Part shown: in pieces, positions 1 to 4,954 of the stretch | How the letters are laid out: each line of letters starts with the position of its first letter | Numbering within the stretch: position 1 is the stretch's first letter | Source of the DNA: Chloroflexota bacterium | GTDB taxonomy: Bacteria; Chloroflexota; Dormibacteria; CF-121 | NCBI GenBank assembly: GCA_005882525.1 | Contig: VBGO01000217.1 | Location: forward strand, 1 to 6,868 | Length of the DNA stretch: 6,868 nt | Reading direction: 5' to 3' | The notes under the pieces: generated by a model | Databases searched by the model: none | Seen by the model: only the letters and a program-made list of their open reading frames with translations | Told to the model about the DNA's origin: nothing | Translations under genes and position numbers: made by a program

Positions 1-409
1 CGCCACGCCAGGGCCGCAGCACGGGCAGCGGCGCACCGGCCCAGATCAACACCCGAACGGGAAGGCGGGCGGCGACGTCGGCGAGCAGCTCCCGCACGAT
101 CGTCGGCGTCTCGTGTCGCGTGAGGGCAAAGTCTGGCGTGAGGTGCCACCCCGCGATATGGACGTGCGACCGGGCTGCCGCGATGGCCACGGCGATCGCC
201 TGGAGTGCGTGGGCCCCATCGATCAGCACCTCGAGGGCGTTTCCCCGCCGTGCTGGCGGAGCGGCCTCGGCCCAGCCCCCTTCCGGCGGATCGATGGCCG
301 CGGCCCAGCCCACGTGTCGGAGCCGCCGCCGGTGATGTGAGGTGCTGAGTTGCTCGACCATGTGGCCCAGCGCATCATCGGTTGCTTCAATCGGGCTTCT
401 CACCGGCAC
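1..409 (-). CDS. Phospholipase D / cardiolipin synthase-like protein, N-terminal part (runs off the left edge)
   Basis: Reading the reverse strand from 409 gives 136 uninterrupted residues to the window edge, and an in-frame TAG lies just upstream of the start. Residues 60-95 read EVLIDGAHALQAI..., then ARSHVHIAGWHLTPDF, followed by LPVRVLIWAGAPLPVLRPW at 116-134. This is the pattern of the first N-terminal segment of PLD-superfamily proteins: a loaded LIDG strand, an AI..A+..V.IAGW helix-strand, then a VRVL.W.G strand. The catalytic HxK(x4)D motifs would lie beyond the edge, so the phosphatidyl-transfer or hydrolase activity is inferred from the family only. Start: GTG 409 is preferred because a TAGCCT box sits 9 bases before it; GTG 403 and ATG 361 are alternatives. 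There is no Shine-Dalgarno. Residues 22-58 (STSHHRRRLR..., then a Pro/Ala/Gly-rich linker) look poorly conserved. The gene is divergent from the DedA gene, another envelope protein. Confidence 0.68.
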   Translation of the reverse strand, partial: MPVRSPIEATDDALGHMVEQLSTSHHRRRLRHVGWAAAIDPPEGGWAEAAPPARRGNALEVLIDGAHALQAIAVAIAAARSHVHIAGWHLTPDFALTRHETPTIVRELLADVAARLPVRVLIWAGAPLPVLRPWRG

Positions 410-418
410 GTTCGAATC

Positions 419-424
419 AGGCTA
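419..424 (-). promoter_or_regulatory. Putative -10 box (TAGCCT) of the PLD-like gene
   Basis: TAGCCT on the reverse strand fits TANNNT and ends 9 bases before GTG 409. No convincing -35 hexamer is visible. The same arrangement recurs before other genes in this window. This is inference from motif and spacing only. Confidence 0.35.
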
Positions 425-429
425 ACTGC

Positions 430-435
430 TACGCT
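430..435 (+). promoter_or_regulatory. Putative -10 box (TACGCT) of the DedA gene, leaderless type
   Basis: TACGCT ends 7 bases before ATG 443, which would place the transcription start at or next to the A of the start codon. No Shine-Dalgarno and no clear -35 are present. It lies back to back with the minus-strand TAGCCT box, so one short region (404-442) would serve both divergent genes. Confidence 0.45.
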
Positions 436-442
436 TCGCCGG

Positions 443-1045
443 ATGTCGCAGCAGCTGATCCAGATCGTCAGCGCGGGTGGGCTGCTCGCCATCTTCCTCA
501 CGATGGCCGCGGAGAGCGCGGGCATCCCGATTTCGAGCGAGATCGTCGTGCCCCTGGGAGGCGCTTTGGCCTCGCAGGGCAAGCTCTCCTTCGTCGGGGT
601 CGTGATCGCCGCCAGCGCCGGCAACCTGATGGGTTCGTTGGTTGCCTACCTAATCGTCCGACGTTATGGCGAGATCTTGATCCTCGGGCCGGGCCGGCGC
701 GTGGGCCTGACCGCCGGGCATCTGCGACTGGCGAACCGGTTCTTCGAGCGGTGGGGCCTGGCGGCGGTCTTTACCGGGCGGCTGCTCCCGGTGATCCGAA
801 CGTATATCTCCTTCCCGGCCGGCCTCTCGCGAATCACCGTCGTGCCATTCATGCTGGCGACGATCCTGGGGGCCGTCCCCTGGAACCTCGCGCTGGCCTA
901 CGCCGGCTTCAAGCTGGGCCAGAACTACGAGCGGGTCGCCAGCGCGCTGGGCCCATTCACCCTGCCGCTCGCTGTCATCGTCCTCCTGCTGATCGTGGCG
1001 GCGTACTACTACGGCCGCCGCATCGGGGAGACCGAGGCTAGCTAG
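443..1045 (+). CDS. DedA-family (VTT/SNARE-associated) integral membrane protein
   Basis: This is a 200-residue polytopic inner-membrane protein. DedA proteins are implicated in undecaprenyl-phosphate or phospholipid translocation and in membrane-potential and pH homeostasis; the exact substrate of this one is unknown. Visible hallmarks: an ESAGIPISSE motif at residues 24-33 (family E..G.P.P.E re-entrant loop, here with Ser in place of the second Pro), a small-residue GN..G segment at 60-64, and the second re-entrant motif FTGRLLPVIRTYISFPAG at 110-127 with its conserved Arg, Pro and Arg. Membrane segments are at about 10-30, 50-72, 133-156 and 171-190, and the C-terminus is basic (YYYGRR). 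The length is normal for the family. ATG 443 is chosen because the protein starts there without extra sequence and the TACGCT box is 7 bases upstream; an in-frame TTG at 350 would overlap the divergent gene and add 31 atypical residues. The stop overlaps that of the convergent PEP carboxykinase. Confidence 0.9.
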   Translation: MSQQLIQIVSAGGLLAIFLTMAAESAGIPISSEIVVPLGGALASQGKLSFVGVVIAASAGNLMGSLVAYLIVRRYGEILILGPGRRVGLTAGHLRLANRFFERWGLAAVFTGRLLPVIRTYISFPAGLSRITVVPFMLATILGAVPWNLALAYAGFKLGQNYERVASALGPFTLPLAVIVLLLIVAAYYYGRRIGETEAS

Positions 1046-1046
1046 C
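1037..1046. repeat. Perfect palindrome GCTAGCTAGC containing two convergent stop codons
   Basis: The 10-base palindrome holds the TAG of the DedA gene (1043-1045, plus) and the TAG of the PEP carboxykinase gene (1044-1042, minus). The genes therefore overlap by four bases (CTAG). It has no loop and no T-tract, so it is not a recognisable intrinsic terminator. Confidence 0.6.
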
Positions 1047-2034
1047 GAATGGCGGCGACGATCTCCCGTTCGAGGCCGGGATACTTTTGCAGCTCGGCGA
1101 CGCGTTCCTGCTTGAGGCGCTGGACCAGCGCGCGGTACTCCTCTCCCCGACCGGTCCGCTCATACAGCCGACGCGGCTGGAGCACCTCGAGGTCGTCGAT
1201 CCCCGGGACCTCCTGCGCCACCTCGTAGCCGAAATCGGCATCCCCGGTCCAGCTGATCGTGCCCTCCGCAATCCCCTTGACGATCGCGCTCGAGTGCTCG
1301 ATGGTGAGCTTCTTGCTGTTCGGTGACCCCTCCGGGCCGCCGACCCGACCGGTGTTCATCAGGTAAACCTCGAACGGGCGCGAACGGTGCAGTTCGAGGA
1401 ACCGGTTGCCCTGCTGCTCGTGGCGCAGCGGGAAGAACGGGTTGGTGCCCGGCACGCGGAGCGCCTTGCCCATCTCGTCCTTGCCTCCTGCGGAGGTACC
1501 CTGGGTTTCCCCCAGCATGAAGTAGGCGGCGGCGTGCTCCGAATCCAGCCGCGCCACGCCGGGGATGATGTTGTCGTTGCGATTGAGAATCAGCAGCACG
1601 TCGACCGGACCGATGTTGCGCGCGTCCTCGACCCACCCCAGGGCGGAAAACTCAAACGTGGCGCGGCCGTTCTGCGTGTAGCTCGCGTCGTAGAAATCCA
1701 CGGGACCACCGTCTTCTTCCTGCGACACGTTCTCCAGGTAGGCGTCCCGCTTGGTCACGGCACCGTAGATGGTCGGCTCATGCTTGGGGTCGAGGCCAAA
1801 GGTCTTGGCAAAGCAGCCGTTTTCCGTGCCGTAGATTTTGCCCTGCGGCATCAGCGCGATGAAGTCATCCTGGACCGGCTTGGAATTGTTTTGCCTGGTG
1901 AAGGTCGTGGTCGTTTTGCCGGTGCCGCTGAGTCCGACGATCAGGATGACGCGCTGCGACCTTCCGACGGGGATGACCTTACAGCCAGCGTGCATGGCGA
2001 GTCCGCCGGCGTCGTACACTTTCTTGTTCCACAT
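1042..2034 (-). CDS. PEP carboxykinase C-terminal fragment with the nucleotide-binding domain (second frame)
   Basis: This 330-codon open frame starts at ATG 2034 (MWNKKVYDAGG...). It contains the likely metal-ligand His15, P-loop GLSGTGKT at 34-41, the DD pair at 56-57, FAKT at 75-78, and LMNTGR at 225-230. In the same frame a TGA at 2070-2068 closes it upstream, and no GTG or TTG lies between. The ATG is an internal Met of the ancestral protein, not an evolved start. A purine-rich AAGAAGGGCGGG lies 7-18 bases upstream and could allow some re-initiation. The frame overlaps the N-terminal fragment by 94 bases. Confidence 0.6.
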   Translation of the reverse strand: MWNKKVYDAGGLAMHAGCKVIPVGRSQRVILIVGLSGTGKTTTTFTRQNNSKPVQDDFIALMPQGKIYGTENGCFAKTFGLDPKHEPTIYGAVTKRDAYLENVSQEEDGGPVDFYDASYTQNGRATFEFSALGWVEDARNIGPVDVLLILNRNDNIIPGVARLDSEHAAAYFMLGETQGTSAGGKDEMGKALRVPGTNPFFPLRHEQQGNRFLELHRSRPFEVYLMNTGRVGGPEGSPNSKKLTIEHSSAIVKGIAEGTISWTGDADFGYEVAQEVPGIDDLEVLQPRRLYERTGRGEEYRALVQRLKQERVAELQKYPGLEREIVAAIR

Positions 2035-2600
2035 CCGGAGCCCGCCCTTCTTCGACTCATCTTCGACTCACCGAAATAGTCGGAGTTGAACACCCGCGTG
2101 ATGCCGGCCTCGAGGTCCACCAGGATCAGCCGGTCATTCGGATAGCCGGGCGCCTTGAGGTTGGGCGTGTAGATCATCGTCACTTCCGGCTGCTGTCCGG
2201 GCTGGGGCGGATAGTAGAGGTGGCGCTGCATCCCGGCGACGTTGGCGTTGCGCGCCTCGATGATGAGCCGCGCCGGCGTCAGGAACGTTGGATCGTTGCC
2301 GATGGCCCCATCGAGCAGCACCATTTCCTGTTCGCGGATGTACTCATCCTGGATCTTGGCCCACTTCCGGCCTTCTTCCGGCGTCACGGTTTGTGCCGTG
2401 TGCTCCTGCGGCCGGTCGGTGACGATGTAGGTGTTCTTGGTGCTGCGGGCGTCGACGCGCGTTTGGACGTTGTAGTTGTCGTAGCTGGTGCGCCGCGCGT
2501 TCGGCATCCGGGCGGTGAGCTCTCGAAGCTGGTCGGCGGTCGGGTTCTCTATCAGACGCTTCGATTGCGGGATATACCCGCTGCGGATTTCTATGGTCAC
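1941..2600 (-). CDS. PEP carboxykinase N-terminal fragment (first frame of the broken gene)
   Basis: This is the open frame as written, 219 codons from GTG 2600. Residues 1-180 are genuine carboxykinase N-terminal domain (substrate-side Arg in DARSTKNTYIV at 50-60, YPPQPG and IYTPNLKAPGYPNDRLILVDL up to about 162, then ITRVFNSDYFGESK). Residues 181-219 are out-of-frame, Arg/Ser-rich translation ending at TGA 1943-1941. Without the P-loop half it could not bind ATP, so on its own it should be inactive. The start is supported by a TATCCT box 7 bases upstream. Confidence 0.6.
   Translation of the reverse strand: MTIEIRSGYIPQSKRLIENPTADQLRELTARMPNARRTSYDNYNVQTRVDARSTKNTYIVTDRPQEHTAQTVTPEEGRKWAKIQDEYIREQEMVLLDGAIGNDPTFLTPARLIIEARNANVAGMQRHLYYPPQPGQQPEVTMIYTPNLKAPGYPNDRLILVDLEAGITRVFNSDYFGESKMSRRRAGSGCGTRKCTTPADSPCTLAVRSSPSEGRSASS
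2049..2070. repeat. Perfect 11-base tandem duplication causing a frameshift in pckA
   Basis: TCTTCGACTCA occurs twice with no spacer (2049-2059 and 2060-2070). The repeat does not extend on either side. Eleven extra bases shift the frame by two, and deleting one unit restores a continuous, conserved protein. It has the signature of replication slippage or an assembly artefact. Confidence 0.95.
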
Positions 2601-2607
2601 TGATTAC

Positions 2608-2613
2608 AGGATA
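2608..2613 (-). promoter_or_regulatory. Putative -10 box (TATCCT) before pckA
   Basis: TATCCT on the reverse strand ends exactly 7 bases before GTG 2600, the same spacing as before the DedA and MFS genes. It lies in the 33-base gap after malate dehydrogenase, so pckA may have its own leaderless start in addition to read-through from mdh. No Shine-Dalgarno is visible. Confidence 0.45.
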
Positions 2614-2633
2614 ACGGGAAGGGCCGCGCGGAC

Positions 2634-3563
2634 TTAGATGCCCATGATGCCGACGAGCTCCTTGACGGAGTCGGCCGATCGTTGCAACGCGGCACGCTCA
2701 TCCGCTGTGAGCTCGAGCTGGATGATCTCCTCTGCGCCGCTCGCGCCGAGCTTGACCGGCACGCCGACGAAGAGGCCGCGAATGCCATACTCGCCGTCCA
2801 GCCGGACCGCGCAGGGAAGGATCTGCTTGCGATCGAACATGATCGCATCGACCATCTCGGCCACCGCCGCCGAGGGTGCGTAGTAGGCACTGCCGGACTT
2901 CAGCAGGTTCACGATCTCGGCGCCGCCCTCGCGGGTCCGTTTGACAATGGCCTCGATCCGTTCGGATTTGATCAGTTTGCTGATCGGGATGCCGGCGACC
3001 GTGCACATCCGCGCCAGGGGCACCATCGTGTCCCCATGCCCACCGAGGACGTAGGCCTGGACGTCGCGCACGGAGACCTCGAGCTCCTGGGCAATGAAGG
3101 TGCGGAACCGCGCGGTGTCGAGCACGCCCGCCATCCCAAGAACACGCTCGCGCGGGAACTGACTGACCTCGTAGGCCAGCTGCGCCATTGCATCGAGCGG
3201 GTTGCTGACGACGATCAAAATGCTGGCGGGCGATCGCTTGACGAGCTCCAGAGTCACGCCCCGCACGATGTTCTGGTTGGTCTTGACCAGGTCGTCTCGC
3301 GACATGCCCGGCTTGCGTGGAACGCCGGAGGTGATCACGCAGATGCTGGATGCGGCGGTTTCCTCGTAGCCATTGGTTCCGACGATGCGGGAGTCGTAGC
3401 CCACGATCGGCCCGGCTTCCAGCATGTCGAGGGCTTTTCCCTGTGGCAGACCCTCGACGATGTCGACCAGCACGATGTCCGCATAGCCACGCTCCGCGAG
3501 CCGCTGGGCCAGGGTCGCGCCCACATTGCCGGCGCCCACCACCGTGATCTTGGAACGAGCCAT
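2634..3563 (-). CDS. mdh: Malate dehydrogenase, NAD-dependent, lactate-dehydrogenase-like type
   Basis: This cytosolic enzyme interconverts malate and oxaloacetate with NAD, in the TCA cycle and gluconeogenesis. The 309-residue length is normal for the LDH-like (type 3) MDH group. Seen: dinucleotide-binding GAGNVG at residues 10-15, and Asp34 at the end of the second strand (LVDIVEG), favouring NAD over NADP. The mobile loop VPRKPGMSRDDL at 81-92 has Arg83 and Arg89; Arg83 where LDH has Gln is what marks a malate enzyme. Also seen: SNPLD at 120-124, MAGVLDTARFR at 144-154 with Asp149 and Arg152, and GGHGDTMVPL at 174-183 with catalytic His176. All catalytic residues are intact. ATG 3563 is chosen because the Rossmann motif starts at the usual distance and a TACGGT box is 9 bases upstream. 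It is divergent from the MFS gene and precedes pckA by 33 bases, whose substrate it makes. Confidence 0.96.
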   Translation of the reverse strand: MARSKITVVGAGNVGATLAQRLAERGYADIVLVDIVEGLPQGKALDMLEAGPIVGYDSRIVGTNGYEETAASSICVITSGVPRKPGMSRDDLVKTNQNIVRGVTLELVKRSPASILIVVSNPLDAMAQLAYEVSQFPRERVLGMAGVLDTARFRTFIAQELEVSVRDVQAYVLGGHGDTMVPLARMCTVAGIPISKLIKSERIEAIVKRTREGGAEIVNLLKSGSAYYAPSAAVAEMVDAIMFDRKQILPCAVRLDGEYGIRGLFVGVPVKLGASGAEEIIQLELTADERAALQRSADSVKELVGIMGI

Positions 3564-3569
3564 CCGCCC

Positions 3570-3580
3570 GCTACCGTAGC
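3570..3580. promoter_or_regulatory. Short palindrome GCTACCGTAGC between mdh and the MFS gene, possible operator
   Basis: Five-base arms (GCTAC/GTAGC) around one base, inside the 50-base divergent spacer and covering the putative mdh -10 box. It could be a repressor site, but it is short and could be chance. Confidence 0.2.
3573..3578 (-). promoter_or_regulatory. Putative -10 box (TACGGT) of mdh
   Basis: TACGGT on the reverse strand ends 9 bases before ATG 3563, the same spacing as the box before the PLD-like gene. There is no clear -35 and no Shine-Dalgarno. Confidence 0.35.
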
Positions 3581-3600
3581 AAATCGACCTCCGTCATCGT

Positions 3601-3606
3601 TAGACT
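3601..3606 (+). promoter_or_regulatory. Putative -10 box (TAGACT) of the MFS gene, leaderless type
   Basis: TAGACT ends 7 bases before ATG 3614, identical in spacing to the boxes before the DedA gene and pckA. No Shine-Dalgarno lies between box and start, and no good -35 is seen. Confidence 0.45.
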
Positions 3607-3613
3607 CCGCGGA

Positions 3614-4954
3614 ATGGCGGGGATGATCGAGGCCACCGAGCGACGGTTCCTTCGCACGCTGCATGAGACGGCGGCCCGGCCGCACATCTCCTGGCGCGGC
3701 TTGCTCGTGCTCAGCGCCTTCTGGTTTGCGATCGCCTATGTGATGCAGCCGCTTGGCGGCAACATCATCCCGCTGCTCGTCGCCCGCTTCACCGAGCCGA
3801 CGACGATCCATCTGGGATCGCTTGCCTTACCGGTCGACGTGAATACCTACGTGTCCCTGCTGGACACGATCGGTGCCGCCTTCGCGATCGTCTGGCAGCC
3901 CGCCATCGGCGCCATCAGCGACAACGCCCAGTTCCAACTGGGCCGCCGGCGGCCGTTTATCGCGATCGGGGTCATCGGCGACATCATCTTCCTGACCCTG
4001 ATCGCCTTCGTCACCAATTACTGGGCGCTGATGCTCGTGTACGTGTTTTTCCAGATGGCGTCGAACACGGCCCAGGGCCCCTACCAGGGGATGCTGCCCG
4101 ACCAGGTGCCGGCGGACCAGCGGGGCGAGGCCTCCGGCTACTACGGACTGATGAACATGCTTGGGACGATCGTCGGGTTCCTGGTGGTGGGCGCGCTCCT
4201 GATCCCCACGCACCATGTCCGGCTCGCGATCCTGACGCTGCCCCTCGTCGTCGCGATCGGAGGCGCGTTGGTGATCTTCGGCGTGCCGGACCGGCGCCGA
4301 GCCTCAACCTCCAGCCAACCACTGGCGCGATCCATTTTCTTGAGCTTCGCCATCGACACCAAGCGCTATCGCGACTTCGCCTGGTTGATGGTCTCTCGAC
4401 TCTTTTTCCTGATGGCGCCGGTGGGCATCTCGACCTATGCCTTCAACTTCATCCGCTACACCTTCCATTACTCGGAGGGAAAGGCATCACTGTATTCGAG
4501 CGCGCTGCAGGCGATCGTGGTGATCTTCGCCGCCATCCTCTGCATGACCGCCGGCTTTCTCGCCGAACGTTACGGCAAGAAGCGGCTGATCGCGGCCGCC
4601 TGCCTGATCGGCGCCGTGGGCTCGAGCCTCCTCATCTTTGCCCCCAGCCTTCCATGGATTCTCGGCTTCGGGCTCATCGTGGGAATCTCCCTCGGGATCT
4701 TCCTCTCCGTCGACTGGGCCTTCATGACCGACCTGATCCCCAAAGCGGAAGCGGGCCGCTACATGGGCGTCTCGAACATCGCCACGGCCAGCGCCGGCCT
4801 GATCGCCCGCCCGATCCTCGGGCCCATCATCGACGCGTTCAACAACAACCGCACGAGCGCGGTTGGCTACCGCGTGATGTTCGGCATTGTTACCGGCTTC
4901 TTCCTGATCGCGCTGATCACCCTCCGGCCGGTCCGCGAGATCAAGGTCGAATAA
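3614..4954 (+). CDS. MFS transporter, sugar/cation symporter type (GPH or sucrose-transporter-like)
   Basis: This is a 446-residue inner-membrane transporter with about 12 hydrophobic segments and an N-terminal cytoplasmic stretch of about 28 residues. The cytoplasmic loop between helices 2 and 3 reads GAISDNAQFQLGRRRPFI (99-116), the RxGRRRPFI-type signature of glycoside-pentoside-hexuronide:cation symporters and SUC/SLC45 sucrose transporters, with Gln-Leu-Gly before the Arg run. A second motif-A copy, GFLAERYGKKRLI, sits at 314-326. QGMLPDQVPADQRGEASG (158-175) and TDLIPKAEAGRYMGVSNIA (372-390) are the paired DL.P....RG..SG motifs of this group. The central loop (about 225-252) is basic. 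A sugar or glycoside substrate is a family-level guess; no sugar-catabolic gene is adjacent. ATG 3614 is preferred for its TAGACT box; ATG 3623 is an alternative. Its stop directly abuts the stop of the convergent histidine kinase. Confidence 0.85.
   Translation: MAGMIEATERRFLRTLHETAARPHISWRGLLVLSAFWFAIAYVMQPLGGNIIPLLVARFTEPTTIHLGSLALPVDVNTYVSLLDTIGAAFAIVWQPAIGAISDNAQFQLGRRRPFIAIGVIGDIIFLTLIAFVTNYWALMLVYVFFQMASNTAQGPYQGMLPDQVPADQRGEASGYYGLMNMLGTIVGFLVVGALLIPTHHVRLAILTLPLVVAIGGALVIFGVPDRRRASTSSQPLARSIFLSFAIDTKRYRDFAWLMVSRLFFLMAPVGISTYAFNFIRYTFHYSEGKASLYSSALQAIVVIFAAILCMTAGFLAERYGKKRLIAAACLIGAVGSSLLIFAPSLPWILGFGLIVGISLGIFLSVDWAFMTDLIPKAEAGRYMGVSNIATASAGLIARPILGPIIDAFNNNRTSAVGYRVMFGIVTGFFLIALITLRPVREIKVE

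Larger units (their letters stand above)
1042..2600 (-). pseudogene. pckA: ATP-dependent phosphoenolpyruvate carboxykinase, frameshifted by an 11-base duplication
   Basis: PEP carboxykinase (ATP) converts oxaloacetate and ATP to PEP, CO2 and ADP in the cytosol. Two reverse-strand frames together make one protein: residues 1-180 from GTG 2600, then the rest from about 2059 to TAG 1042. Removing one copy of the tandem repeat at 2049-2070 joins them as YFGESKKGGLRMWNKK and gives 515 residues, close to the usual 520-540. Seen: DARSTKNTYIV near residue 50 (equivalent of the substrate Arg of E. coli GRSPKDKYIV), the SKKGG lysine pair at the break, LAMH with the likely metal-ligand His, P-loop GLSGTGKT, a DD kinase-2 pair, NGCFAKT and LMNTGRVGG. 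The canonical GDDEHGW segment is replaced by QDDFIALMP, so this is a divergent branch. It lies 33 bases after malate dehydrogenase on the same strand. It may be a true recent mutation or an assembly or sequencing error; nothing else in it looks decayed. Confidence 0.85.

Noticed and set aside
113..340. Plus-strand open frames at the left end
   Set aside because: They are shadows of the minus-strand PLD-like coding sequence, which shows real motifs.
350..442. TTG start at 350 for the DedA protein
   Set aside because: It would add 31 basic, non-family residues and run through the divergent gene's start; ATG 443 has the promoter-like box and fits the family N-terminus.
382..1041. Second plus-strand frame inside the DedA gene
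   Set aside because: Arg/Pro/Gly-rich off-frame translation of a gene whose membrane helices and motifs are plainly in the other frame.
1030..1060. Bidirectional terminator at the DedA/pckA junction
   Set aside because: The palindrome has no loop and no T-tract on either side.
2049..2075. Programmed -1 ribosomal frameshifting in pckA
   Set aside because: No X XXY YYZ slippery heptamer or strong downstream structure is evident, and a perfect tandem duplication explains the shift completely.
1387..2079. Plus-strand open frame of about 230 codons opposite pckA
   Set aside because: The opposite strand carries well-conserved P-loop enzyme sequence; this frame has no family features and no start signal.
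2682..3626. Long plus-strand open frame (about 314 codons) opposite mdh
   Set aside because: It is antisense to a clear malate dehydrogenase, rich in His/Arg/Asp/Gly as expected for a GC-rich shadow, and has no recognisable motif.
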